From NCBI GenBank assembly GCA_964351025.1, contig CAYGLV010000050.1:1-17676 (forward strand): a DNA stretch of 17,676 bases, written 5' to 3'. Of the stretch, positions 1 to 6,485 are shown piece after piece. The position numbers were made by a program, and so were the translations under genes. The notes beneath the pieces are model-generated. The model was not told the origin of the DNA, made no database searches, and worked only from the letters and a program-made list of their open reading frames with translations. Position 1 is the first letter of the stretch, and every line of letters starts with the position of its first letter. Origin of the DNA: CAYGLV01 sp964351025. GTDB taxonomy: Bacteria; Actinomycetota; Thermoleophilia; Gaiellales; Gaiellaceae.

Positions 1-293
1 GTCGCCGCCCCCTGGAACGGCTCCACCGCCGAGGGGTGGTTGTGGCTCTCGACCTTGAAGGCGACCGCCTCGCCCTCGCCGAGGTCGAGCACGCCGGCGT
101 TCTCGCCCGGCCCCTGGAGGACCCGCGTGCCTGTGGTCGGAAACCGCTTCAGCAGGAGCGCCGAGTGCTTGTAGCCGCAGTGCTCCGACCAGAGCAGCGA
201 GAAGACCGCGAGCTCGAAGTGGTTCGGGTCGCGCTCGAGCAGCGAGACGATACGGGCGAGCTCCCCGTCGGTCAGGCCGAGGGCCCGGTGCAA
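1..293 (-). CDS. purL: Phosphoribosylformylglycinamidine synthase subunit PurL (N-terminal part, cut by window edge)
   Basis: PurL is the ATP-dependent synthetase subunit that converts FGAR to FGAM in de novo purine synthesis, using ammonia supplied by PurQ and bridged by PurS. Only about 97 N-terminal codons are present; the gene continues beyond position 1. The translated strand shows the family hallmarks W-S-E-H-C-G-Y-K-H-S, then V-L-Q-G-P-G-E-N-A-G, then V-A-F-K-V-E-S-H-N-H-P-S-A-V-E-P-F-Q-G-A-A, as in the small (PurS/PurQ-dependent) PurL type. The start is uncertain. A TTG at 293 gives L-H-R-A-L-G-L-T-D. An in-frame CTG at 317 lies 6 nt after a TAGACT -10-like box and would add S-S-V-A-E-Q-P-L; an in-frame TAG lies just upstream of it. 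The gene is detached from purQ, which is unusual because purQ and purL are often adjacent. Identity is firm; the start is not. Confidence 0.93.
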   Translation of the reverse strand, partial: MHRALGLTDGELARIVSLLERDPNHFELAVFSLLWSEHCGYKHSALLLKRFPTTGTRVLQGPGENAGVLDLGEGEAVAFKVESHNHPSAVEPFQGAA

Positions 294-323
294 GGGCTGT
301 TCCGCGACAGAGCTCAGAAGCTG

Positions 324-329
324 AGTCTA
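324..329 (-). promoter_or_regulatory. Putative -10 box TAGACT for purL
   Basis: TAGACT fits the TAnnnT pattern seen in front of other genes here. It lies in the 103-bp divergent gap between purL and the first EamA transporter gene. It would start a transcript near 317, either at the in-frame CTG or about 24 nt upstream of the TTG at 293. No good -35 hexamer is visible 17 nt upstream. If real, purL has its own promoter, independent of the other purine genes. Confidence 0.4.
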
Positions 330-384
330 GCCGTGCCTGCCGACGCCCCTCCCGCTTCGCCTCACGCCGCGGCCGGGCGCCACG

Positions 385-390
385 TTGAAT
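385..390 (+). promoter_or_regulatory. Putative -10 box TTGAAT, leaderless start of EamA transporter 1
   Basis: TTGAAT matches four of six TATAAT positions and ends 6 nt before the ATG at 397. No Shine-Dalgarno sequence precedes that ATG, so a leaderless transcript is the simplest reading. No convincing -35 hexamer is seen. Confidence 0.35.
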
Positions 391-396
391 AGCACG

Positions 397-1284
397 ATGA
401 GCCGCCGCCACCTCCTCATGCTGCTCGCCCTGTCGGCGCTCTGGGGCGCCTCGTTCATGTTCATCAAGGTGGGCGTCCGCGACTTCGAGCCGGCCACGCT
501 CGTCTGGCTGCGGCTGACGGTCGCCGCCGTGACGCTCGCGCCGATCGCGCTGCTCTCGGCCGGCCGCTCGGTGCTCGCCGAGGTGCGGGCCGAGTGGCGG
601 GGATTGACCGTGCTGGGCGCCGCCAACTCGGTGATCCCGTTCTGGTTCCTGTCCTGGGGTGAGACGCGGATCGACTCGGGCCTCGCGGCGATCATCCAGG
701 CTTCGGCGCCGATCTTCACCGCACTGCTCGCCTGGCGCTTCAGCCGCTCCGAGCAGGTGAGCGGCGCGCGCCTTGCCGGTGTCCTCATCGGCTTCGCCGG
801 CGTTGCCCTGCTCGTCGGCGGCCAGCGTGGTGGGGCCGCGCTCGGCGCGCTCGCCGTGCTCGTGACAGCCTTCTTCTACGCCGCGGCTGGGCTCTGGGGA
901 GGAAGGCGGATGGGCCATGTCAGGCCGCTGACGCTCGCGTTCGGGACGATGGCGACGGGCTCTCTCGTGACGCTCCCATTCGGGCTCGCGCAGCTTCCCG
1001 CCGACCTGCCGGGTTGGAAGCCGGCCGTCTCGGTGCTCGCGCTCGGCGTGGGCGGCTCGGCGCTCGCCTACCTCCTGTACTTCGCGATCCTGGTCGGTGC
1101 CGGAGCCTCACGGGCGATCCTCGTCACCTACCTCGTGCCGGCCGCGGCGCTCGCGTACGGCGTCACGCTGCTCGGCGAGCCGCTGGAGGCGACGGCGCTC
1201 GGAGGGCTCGCGCTCGTACTCACGGGTGTTGCCCTCGGCACCGGCGCCCTCCGGCTCACCCGCCGGGGTAGCCTGCGCGCGTGA
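397..1284 (+). CDS. EamA/DMT-family transporter, copy 1
   Basis: A 295-residue, very hydrophobic protein of the drug/metabolite transporter superfamily, with two EamA repeats and about ten predicted membrane helices. The N-terminal repeat has the typical A-L-W-G-A-S-F-M-F-I-K-V motif near residues 14-25, followed by P-F-W-F-L-S-W-G-E and the I-I-Q-A-S-A-P-I-F-T-A-L-L segment; the second repeat ends with G-E-P-L and a run of small residues. Family members export amino acids, metabolites or drugs; the substrate cannot be read from sequence. I prefer the ATG at 397 to the upstream TTG at 385, because the TTG lies inside a likely -10 box. The stop overlaps a GTG (GTGA, 1281-1284) that opens a small ORF. 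The next transporter gene (1460) is clearly related, so this looks like a tandem duplication. Confidence 0.9.
   Translation: MSRRHLLMLLALSALWGASFMFIKVGVRDFEPATLVWLRLTVAAVTLAPIALLSAGRSVLAEVRAEWRGLTVLGAANSVIPFWFLSWGETRIDSGLAAIIQASAPIFTALLAWRFSRSEQVSGARLAGVLIGFAGVALLVGGQRGGAALGALAVLVTAFFYAAAGLWGGRRMGHVRPLTLAFGTMATGSLVTLPFGLAQLPADLPGWKPAVSVLALGVGGSALAYLLYFAILVGAGASRAILVTYLVPAAALAYGVTLLGEPLEATALGGLALVLTGVALGTGALRLTRRGSLRA
1269..1274 (+). promoter_or_regulatory. Putative -10 box TAGCCT before the GTG at 1281
   Basis: TAGCCT fits TAnnnT and ends 6 nt before a GTG that overlaps the stop of transporter 1. It lies inside the 3' end of that gene. It could drive a leaderless small ORF or simply a transcript for transporter 2. 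The evidence is the spacing match with other genes in the window only. Confidence 0.3.
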
Positions 1285-1463
1285 GCCGCCCTGCGTCGAC
1301 CTCCTACGCCCGCGCGTTCCTCGGGCGTCGCTCGCGGCGCCGGGCCGGAGGGGACAGTATGGGTAATACGGCCCCGGAGAGACCGGTGCCGCGAGCGGCG
1401 TCAGGCGGCGGCGGAGCCGGGCGCGGCCCGGCGGGAGCCGATGCCGGCGAGGGGCGCGCGTGA
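1281..1463 (+). CDS. Possible 60-residue small ORF between the two EamA genes
   Basis: GTG at 1281 overlaps the TGA of transporter 1, and the TGA at 1461-1463 overlaps the GTG of transporter 2, so both junctions are GTGA couplings. The product would be basic and low-complexity, rich in Arg, Gly, Ala and Pro, with no membrane segment or known domain. Support: a TAnnnT box 6 nt before the GTG and the exact overlaps at both ends. Against: GC-rich DNA yields such ORFs easily, and the frame contains a dyad motif (1351-1374) that looks regulatory. It may be a leader peptide coupling translation into transporter 2, or a chance ORF in a promoter region. No function is assigned. Confidence 0.25.
   Translation: MSRPASTSYARAFLGRRSRRRAGGDSMGNTAPERPVPRAASGGGGAGRGPAGADAGEGRA
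1351..1374. promoter_or_regulatory. Dyad motif GGGACAGTA-N7-TACGGCCC, copy A
   Basis: Near-palindromic 24-bp sequence: GTA pairs with TAC across a 7-nt centre and GGG pairs with CCC at the ends. Read as RNA it would form a short hairpin. The same 17 fixed positions with the same 7-nt gap recur in inverted orientation at 16672-16695. It lies in the 175-bp stretch between the two transporter genes. It could be a protein-binding operator or a small RNA hairpin; no known family is recognised. Confidence 0.35.
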
Positions 1464-2362
1464 ACCGCTACGGGCCACTGATCCTCGTGCTGGCAGCGGT
1501 CTGGGGTGCCTCGTACCTCTTCATCAAGGTCGCGGTGGACGACGTCGAGCCGTCCGTGCTGATGGCGGTGCGCGGCCTCGGCGCAGGTGCGGTGCTGCTC
1601 GGCTACCTCGCGTGGCGCGAGGGCGGCCGCAGGGCGCTCGCCCAGCTCCGTGCGGCGTGGGCCCCGTGCCTCGTGCTCGGCGTGATCAACGCGGCGCTGC
1701 CGTTCTGGCTCATCGCCTGGGGCGAGAAGCACATCGACTCGAGCGTGGCCGGGATCGCGCAGGCGACGGTGCCGATGTTCACCCTCCTGGTCGCGCTGCG
1801 CTTCCTGCCCCACGACCGATTGACGCCCGGGCGGATCGCCGGGCTCGGGCTCGGTGCCGTCGGTGTCGCCGTGCTCATGGGCTTCCACCCGGACGGCGGC
1901 TGGTGGGCGGCCGCGGGAACGCTCGCGATCGTCGGCTCGTCACTCTCGTACGCGGTGGCGGGCGTCTTCGGCCAGCTGCGCATGCGGACGGTCTCCGGCC
2001 CGGTGCTCGCCACCGGCTCGATGCTCGCCTGCGGCGCGATCCTCGCCCCCGTCGCCGTGTTGCAGTTCCCACACGAGGTGCCGAGCCTCGAGGGAGCGGC
2101 GTCGGTCGCCGCGCTGACACTGCTCGGAACGGCGCTCGCACAGCTGATCCTCTACCGGGTGCTCCGCCTGCACGGGACGCACCGCCTCAGCCTCGTTACC
2201 TACCTGATGCCGCCGTTCGCGGTCGTCTACGGCGCCGTGCTGCTCGACGAGGCGGTGACCGCGCGGGTGCTCGGCGGGCTGGCGCTGATCCTCGGCGGTG
2301 TGGCGCTCGCCTCCGGCGCGTTGAAGCTGCCCCGCCGCACCGTGATCGCCGAGGCGCCGTGA
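1460..2362 (+). CDS. EamA/DMT-family transporter, copy 2
   Basis: A 300-residue membrane protein paralogous to the transporter at 397-1284. The two share the W-G-A-S-[FY]-x-F-I-K-V motif near the N-terminus, the P-F-W-[FL]-[LI]-x-W-G-E segment, the A-x-P-[IM]-F-T stretch that opens helix 4, and a similar C-terminal half with V-T-Y-L-[VM]-P. About ten membrane helices in two EamA repeats are expected. The family exports small metabolites across the inner membrane; the substrate is unknown. The start is GTG at 1460, preceded by a GAGGGG Shine-Dalgarno about 6 nt upstream. The gene ends in TGA overlapping the GTG of the acetyltransferase (GTGA, 2359-2362), so the two are translationally coupled and probably cotranscribed. 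Divergence from copy 1 is considerable, so the duplication is not recent. Confidence 0.9.
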   Translation: MNRYGPLILVLAAVWGASYLFIKVAVDDVEPSVLMAVRGLGAGAVLLGYLAWREGGRRALAQLRAAWAPCLVLGVINAALPFWLIAWGEKHIDSSVAGIAQATVPMFTLLVALRFLPHDRLTPGRIAGLGLGAVGVAVLMGFHPDGGWWAAAGTLAIVGSSLSYAVAGVFGQLRMRTVSGPVLATGSMLACGAILAPVAVLQFPHEVPSLEGAASVAALTLLGTALAQLILYRVLRLHGTHRLSLVTYLMPPFAVVYGAVLLDEAVTARVLGGLALILGGVALASGALKLPRRTVIAEAP

Positions 2363-2874
2363 GCAGCACCGTCTCGATCCGCCACGCGTCTCCCGCGGAC
2401 CTCGATTTCCTCGTCGAGCTCGTCAACCACGAGGAGGTCGATCCGTTCCTCGGCCTGCGGCGCGCACGCGACCGGGCGTCGATCCTCGCCCAGATCGAGC
2501 GCACGCAGGCCGAGCCGGACTCGTTCGGCCGGCTGATCATCGAGGCCGAGGGCGAGCGAGCAGGCCTTCTGGGCTACAAGTGCGTCAATCCGATCCACCG
2601 GATCGCGGAGATCGAGGCGCTCGCCGTCCACCCGGACTTCCGCGACCGCGGGATCGCCGGTGAGGCGGTGGGCCTGCTCCAGCGCCTCCTGATCTTCGAG
2701 CTGGGCTACCACCGGCTCGAGCTCGAGTGCTACAGCTTCAACGAGCGCGCGATCCGCCACGCAGAGCGCGCGGGTTTCATCCGCGAGGGTGTGAAGAGGA
2801 AGGCCTACTGGCGCCATGACGAGTGGGTGGACGGCGTCTTCTTCGGCCTCGTCGCCGACGACCTCGACGGCTAG
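2359..2874 (+). CDS. GNAT-family N-acetyltransferase (RimJ/RimL-like)
   Basis: A 171-residue acetyl-CoA-dependent acetyltransferase. GNAT motif A is visible around residues 86-105 (I-E-A-L-A-V-H-P-D-F-R-D-R-G-I-A-G), where the R-x-x-G-x-[GA] loop binds the CoA pyrophosphate. The C-terminal half has the N-E-R-A-I-R-H-A-E-R-A-G-F-I-R-E-G pattern (about 128-144), typical of enzymes that acetylate protein N-termini or small amines. The acceptor is unknown. The start is the GTG at 2359, fused by a GTGA overlap to transporter 2; the pairing suggests linked roles such as modification and export of a compound, but that is only an inference from context. A longer same-frame reading upstream lies over the transporter and is not believed. 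Confidence 0.88.
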   Translation: MSSTVSIRHASPADLDFLVELVNHEEVDPFLGLRRARDRASILAQIERTQAEPDSFGRLIIEAEGERAGLLGYKCVNPIHRIAEIEALAVHPDFRDRGIAGEAVGLLQRLLIFELGYHRLELECYSFNERAIRHAERAGFIREGVKRKAYWRHDEWVDGVFFGLVADDLDG

Positions 2875-2898
2875 AGCTCCACGCGCCGAGTATTTCAG

Positions 2899-2904
2899 TA
2901 CGGT
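2899..2904 (+). promoter_or_regulatory. Putative -10 box TACGGT, leaderless start of rhodanese-like gene
   Basis: TACGGT fits TAnnnT and ends 6 nt before the GTG at 2911, in a 36-bp gap. No Shine-Dalgarno is present. The same octamer TACGGTGC stands before the gene at 4484, which supports a shared promoter type. No clear -35. Confidence 0.4.
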
Positions 2905-2910
2905 GCAGCC

Positions 2911-3297
2911 GTGAAGCTCGTTTCCCTCGTGGCCGCCCTCGCGCTCGTCGCCACCACCGCCGCGTTCGCGGCGCCGCCCCGGCTCGTGGCACCAGCGGCT
3001 TTCGCCAAGGCCGTGGCGCAGAAGGGGACGGTTACGATCAACGTGCACGTCCCCGACGAGGGCTCGCTCGCCGGCACCGACCTCTGGATCCCGTTCGACC
3101 GCATCGCGGCGAGCCGCACCCGGCTCCCGGCGCGGAAGACAACGAAGCTTGCGGTCTACTGCCGGAGCGGGAGCATGAGCGCGATCGCGGTCAGCGAGCT
3201 CAAGCGTCTCGGTTACCGCAACATCGTCGAGCTGCGCGGCGGGATGGTTGCGTGGAAGGCGTCGGGCCGCCGCCTCCTGCCGCCGCGCTCGGGTTAG
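2911..3297 (+). CDS. Exported rhodanese-like domain protein
   Basis: A 128-residue protein with an N-terminal signal peptide: Lys at 2, a hydrophobic core over about 4-18, and an A-x-A type cleavage site near residue 20. The rest is one rhodanese-type domain. The catalytic-loop Cys84 lies in Y-C-R-S-G-S-M-S, and the C-terminal G-Y-R-N-I-V-E-L-R-G-G-M-V-A-W segment is characteristic. Rhodanese domains carry sulfur as a cysteine persulfide or bind other oxyanions; the physiological acceptor is unknown. The usual R-x-x-x-E...G-H-I-P-G-A entry is altered here to N-V-H-V-P-D-E-G-S-L-A-G-T-D-L-W-I-P, so it may be a divergent or structural relative. The predicted site is outside the membrane. Its TAG stop doubles as the start of the -10 box for the glyoxalase gene, 9 nt upstream of it. 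Confidence 0.85.
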   Translation: MKLVSLVAALALVATTAAFAAPPRLVAPAAFAKAVAQKGTVTINVHVPDEGSLAGTDLWIPFDRIAASRTRLPARKTTKLAVYCRSGSMSAIAVSELKRLGYRNIVELRGGMVAWKASGRRLLPPRSG

Positions 3298-3300
3298 GGT
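3295..3300 (+). promoter_or_regulatory. Putative -10 box TAGGGT, leaderless start of glyoxalase gene
   Basis: TAGGGT fits TAnnnT, ends 6 nt before the ATG at 3307, and overlaps the TAG stop of the rhodanese-like gene. No Shine-Dalgarno is seen in the 9-bp gap. The gene may therefore have its own leaderless transcript in addition to any read-through. Confidence 0.38.
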
Positions 3301-3306
3301 TCCACG

Positions 3307-3684
3307 ATGGAGCTCATCCACACCTGCTATCGCATCGGCGAGATCGAGCGCTCGGTCGCCTTCTACACGGCGCTCGGCTTCGAGGAGCGCGGCCGGCTGC
3401 CGATCCGCGACGAGGCGATCAACGTCTTCATGGGGCTGCCCGGGCACGGCGACCAGCTCGAGCTGACCTACAACTTCGGCGTCGCCTCGTACGAGCTCGG
3501 CACCGGCTACGGGCACATCGCGCTGAGGGTGGACGACATGGCGGCGACGCTCGCCCGCCTTGCCGCCGAGGGGACCGAGCCGGAGCGCCCGCCGTACCGG
3601 ATCCGCGAGGGCGGCTCGCAGCTCTGCTTCGTCCGCGACCCGGACGGGTATCGCATCGAGCTGATCGACCGCTCCGGCAGCTAA
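3307..3684 (+). CDS. gloA: Glyoxalase I / VOC-family metalloenzyme (lactoylglutathione lyase-like)
   Basis: A 125-residue vicinal-oxygen-chelate protein, close in length to E. coli GloA. Glyoxalase I isomerises the hemithioacetal of methylglyoxal and a thiol to the lactoyl thioester in the cytosol. The four metal ligands of the family can be placed: H5 in L-I-H-T-C, E52 in L-E-L-T-Y-N, H70 in G-Y-G-H-I-A-L, and E118 in Y-R-I-E-L-I. Motifs S-V-A-F-Y-T-A-L-G-F (about 16-25) and D-P-D-G-Y-R-I-E-L (about 111-119) are typical. The thiol partner is not known; actinobacteria often lack glutathione, so mycothiol or another thiol is possible. The gene converges on a methyltransferase gene, with their stop codons overlapping (3681-3684). 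Confidence 0.88.
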   Translation: MELIHTCYRIGEIERSVAFYTALGFEERGRLPIRDEAINVFMGLPGHGDQLELTYNFGVASYELGTGYGHIALRVDDMAATLARLAAEGTEPERPPYRIREGGSQLCFVRDPDGYRIELIDRSGS

Positions 3685-4412
3685 GCGCGCGCCGAGACGA
3701 GCAGCGCGGCCACGGGGAACGCGAGCGGCCCCCGGCCGAGCCGGGTTTCCAGCTCTGCGGACAGCGCTGCGTGCGCCGCCCCGGAATCGTCGAGGCCGGC
3801 CGCGTACGGCAGCGCCAGCTCAGCGGCCGAGGCGAAGTGCGCCTCGCGGGTCTCCCGGTGGATCTCGACGTCGTGGAGGCCGGCCCGCTCGAAGACCCAC
3901 TGCAGCGGGCCTGAATCGCCCATCCGGCACGCGACTGCGAGGATCCGAGCCGCGCGCCCGCCGGCGACGTCCCGCAACGCGGCACCGAGCACCGCCAGCG
4001 CGGGGTTGTCCTCGAGGCCGCACCAGACCGACACTGCGAGGTGGCCGCCCGGGGCCAGCACGCGGCGCAGCTCGGCGAGCGCCGGCACCGGCCGCGCGAA
4101 GAACATCAGCCCGAAGCCGCACGTGACGGCGTCGAACGCGGCGTCCTCGAAGGGCAGCGCGGCCGCGTCCCCCCGGACCCATTCGACTCCGTCGCCCGAA
4201 GCGCAGGCGAGCATTCCCGCCGCAGCGTCGAGCCCGACCACACGTCCGCAGCCCGCCGCAGCCGCCGCACGGGAGACGGCGCCCGTCCCGCAGGCGACGT
4301 CGAGCAGAGCTCCGCCCGGGGGGCAGAGGGCGAGCTCGACGAGGCGCGCGGCAAACGGCGCGAACAGGGCAGGAACCAGGATGCGCTCGTAGAGCTCGGC
4401 GGCATCGGCCAT
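3681..4412 (-). CDS. Class I SAM-dependent methyltransferase (UbiE/Methyltransf_11-like)
   Basis: A 243-residue protein if started at the ATG at 4412 (M-A-D-A-A-E-L-Y-E-R). Motif I, L-D-V-A-C-G-T-G (about 37-44), forms the SAM-binding loop. It is followed by V-G-L-D-A-A (acidic end of strand 2), G-D-A-A-A-L-P-F-E-D-A-A-F-D-A-V (motif II region) and L-R-R-V-L-A-P-G-G-H-L-A-V-S-V-W (motif III). This is the UbiE-like small-molecule or lipid methyltransferase pattern; the substrate is unknown. An in-frame GTG at 4448 would add 12 residues including C-R-F-C, less likely. No clear ribosome site precedes either start. The gene is divergent from the small gene at 4484 and convergent with the glyoxalase gene. 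Confidence 0.85.
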   Translation of the reverse strand: MADAAELYERILVPALFAPFAARLVELALCPPGGALLDVACGTGAVSRAAAAAGCGRVVGLDAAAGMLACASGDGVEWVRGDAAALPFEDAAFDAVTCGFGLMFFARPVPALAELRRVLAPGGHLAVSVWCGLEDNPALAVLGAALRDVAGGRAARILAVACRMGDSGPLQWVFERAGLHDVEIHRETREAHFASAAELALPYAAGLDDSGAAHAALSAELETRLGRGPLAFPVAALLVSARA

Positions 4413-4470
4413 CGCGCGATCGTCGCAGAATCGGCACGGAGACGGCACCCATCGGTGCGCAGGTGGTCTC

Positions 4471-4476
4471 TACGGT
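4471..4476 (+). promoter_or_regulatory. Putative -10 box TACGGT before the gene at 4484
   Basis: TACGGT ends 7 nt before the ATG and is followed by GC, repeating the TACGGTGC octamer at 2899. No Shine-Dalgarno is found between box and ATG. This supports the ATG at 4484 over an upstream GTG at 4463, which would precede the box. Confidence 0.4.
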
Positions 4477-4483
4477 GCCTCGC

Positions 4484-4741
4484 ATGGCGACCATCACGAC
4501 TCCCTGGGGTCCCGCCACGCTCGTCGAGGAGCTCGCGCTCCGTCAGCAGGCCGGCGAGAAGCGGTTCGCCTCACTCGTACAGCTGCTCGAGACAGCGAAG
4601 GGCGAGAGGCTCGTCCGGTTCGCCTACTCGACCGGCGGCGCAGCCCGCCGCGGCCCCGTGACGCTGCGGGCGCGCGACCTCGAGCGGCTGCGCGAGGCCC
4701 TCGCCGAGCGGCCGGCCCTGCAGGAGGCGCTCGGCCTCTAG
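4484..4741 (+). CDS. Small conserved-looking protein of unknown function (85 aa)
   Basis: Start chosen at the ATG at 4484 because a TACGGT box ends 7 nt before it. The product is soluble, with no signal peptide or membrane helix: M-A-T-I-T-T-P-W-G at the N-terminus, a predicted helix (E-E-L-A-L-R-Q-Q-A-G-E-K-R-F-A-S-L-V-Q-L-L-E), a short strand (L-V-R-F-A-Y-S-T-G) and a C-terminal helical, charged part ending A-L-G-L. No known family is recognised. Codon use and third-position GC look like the neighbours, supporting a real gene. Its stop overlaps the stop of the converging radical SAM gene in a shared CTAG (4738-4741). Confidence 0.65.
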   Translation: MATITTPWGPATLVEELALRQQAGEKRFASLVQLLETAKGERLVRFAYSTGGAARRGPVTLRARDLERLREALAERPALQEALGL

Positions 4742-6477
4742 CCGATAGGGTCGGTGCCGCGGCCGCGGCCGACACGCTTGAGGCGGTCGAGCGTCGTGAG
4801 CACTCCAAGTGCGAGGCGCGCGAGCCGGAGCCGGCGCCGGGTGAGACCGTCGGGAAGCGCTCCGCGCAAGCGAAGCAGGCGCGTGGCGGCGGAGGCTCCG
4901 AGGTCGAGGCGTCCGTGCCAGACCGCGATCTGCATGACGGCGGCAAGCGACTCGCCTGGCGTCCGCTGGTAGTCGCCTGCGCGCTCGGCCTCGTCGAGCA
5001 CGTCCTGCCAACTCGTGGCAGGCGCAACGCCGGTCGCAACCCTGTAGGCGCGGGCCACCGTCTGTCGCCCCGAGCCGAAGCCGACGCCGGCCGCGCGGAC
5101 GTGCGGGAGGTCGGCGAACTCGCGCTGCAGGCGTCGGGCGAGGTCGCGGGGCGGCCCCAGCGCGGAGAAGACGCCGGGCTCGAAGAAGGAGGGGTCGTCG
5201 GCGCCGAACAGCCGCTCCGGCTCCTCGCGGGCACGGGCCGCGAGCGGCGTGTGCGGATAGACGCGCGCTCCCGTGGAGTACGAAACCTCGATCGAGGAAG
5301 GGAGCGAACGGACGAACGCGATCGTCTCGGCCAGCGTCGCCTCGGTCTCGCCCGGGAGACCGAAGAGCAGACCGACGTCGGCGGAGACGTCGTGGCGGGC
5401 CACCAGCTCGATCAGTTCGTCGAGGTGGTGCAGACGAAACTGCTTCTGAGCTCGACGCAGCATCTCCTCGGAGGCGGTGTCGACGGTGACCGTGACGTGC
5501 CCGTTCGTTTCCCTGACGAGCTCCGCCAGCTCGGCCGAGAACGGCGTCGGGTTGAAGTACGCCCGCCACGTGAGCTTGTCCGCGAGCCCGCGCTCGACGA
5601 TCCCCTGCAGGACAGCGATCGAATGGCGCTCATCCGGCAGATTGAACTCGTCGTCGGCGAAGAAGACGGAGACCCGCGGGACGCCCCGCTCCGCCGCGGC
5701 GGCAACCGTCTGCTCGAGCTCGTCGAGCACGACCTCGACCGCACCGTTCGCGTGTCTGCGACCGAGATTTGCGGTGAGGCAGTAGACACACTGCATCGCG
5801 CAGCCGATCCTCGTCCGCACCGGGAACGAGTTGACAGGGGCGTAGAGCGGCTCGCGCAGCGTCGGGCGAAGAGCGAACGACAGCTGGTAGGCCTCGAGCG
5901 CGTCGGTCTCCCCGCGCCGGACGAGACCGGGGATCGCTCCGAGCTCCGCGCCGGCGGCGAGGCGGTCGAGGGCGAGCCTGAAGGGCGCCTCGCCGGCGCC
6001 GACGACTCCGCGCTCGACTTCGAGGTAGTCGAGGCACTCGCGCGGGAAGGCGGAGAAGGCCGCGCCGCCGCAGAGAAAGAGCGCCTCGGGAACGGCCTCG
6101 CCGAGCGCGCGGCGGAGTCGCCGGATCTCCGGCATGAACCACGTGATGTCATGCGCCAGCTCGGTCGCGGCGTCGGGATCGTCGATCACGATGCAGTCCT
6201 CGACGATCCGCAGCCCGAGCCCGACGACGTCAGGCCGGCGCTCGCGCGCGTGCCGGGCGGCGGCCTCGACCGGGTCGGCAGCGACGAGGTAGGGATCGAG
6301 GATTTCGACCTCGACGTTCAGATCGCTCACGGCCGTCTTCAGGCATTCGAGCCCGTACGGAGGCACGGGCGTGACCTGCTGGAAGGGGTTTGCGTGCACG
6401 AGCAGGACGCGCAATGGTCTCCCGCCGCCCCGCCGCGCCGTGGGGGCTCCCTCGCGACGCACGGGCTCGGCGCCCAT
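4738..6477 (-). CDS. B12-binding-type radical SAM protein
   Basis: A 579-residue protein. Residues about 22-175 form a Rossmann-like N-terminal domain of the cobalamin-binding type (P-L-R-V-L-L-V-H-A-N-P to G-A-G-E-A-P-F), without the D-x-H-x-x-G lower-ligand motif, so cobalamin may bind base-off/His-off or not at all. The radical SAM core follows, with the 4Fe-4S motif C226-x3-C230-x2-C233 and later F-F-A-D-D-E-F-N and L-F-G-L-P-G-E-T stretches. The last ~100 residues are Arg/Leu-rich with no recognised domain. Such enzymes carry out radical methylations, ring rearrangements or thiolations; the reaction here is unknown. It starts 8 bp after the purQ stop on the same strand, so it is probably cotranscribed with the purine genes, and it stands where purL might be expected. 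Alternative in-frame starts near residue 20 are possible. Confidence 0.85.
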   Translation of the reverse strand: MGAEPVRREGAPTARRGGGRPLRVLLVHANPFQQVTPVPPYGLECLKTAVSDLNVEVEILDPYLVAADPVEAAARHARERRPDVVGLGLRIVEDCIVIDDPDAATELAHDITWFMPEIRRLRRALGEAVPEALFLCGGAAFSAFPRECLDYLEVERGVVGAGEAPFRLALDRLAAGAELGAIPGLVRRGETDALEAYQLSFALRPTLREPLYAPVNSFPVRTRIGCAMQCVYCLTANLGRRHANGAVEVVLDELEQTVAAAAERGVPRVSVFFADDEFNLPDERHSIAVLQGIVERGLADKLTWRAYFNPTPFSAELAELVRETNGHVTVTVDTASEEMLRRAQKQFRLHHLDELIELVARHDVSADVGLLFGLPGETEATLAETIAFVRSLPSSIEVSYSTGARVYPHTPLAARAREEPERLFGADDPSFFEPGVFSALGPPRDLARRLQREFADLPHVRAAGVGFGSGRQTVARAYRVATGVAPATSWQDVLDEAERAGDYQRTPGESLAAVMQIAVWHGRLDLGASAATRLLRLRGALPDGLTRRRLRLARLALGVLTTLDRLKRVGRGRGTDPIG

Positions 6478-6485
6478 CCCCGGAC

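Noticed and set aside
1441..2358. Upstream extension of the GNAT frame over transporter 2
   Set aside because: The GNAT family start fits GTG 2359. The upstream part is out of frame with a clear membrane protein and has no domain.
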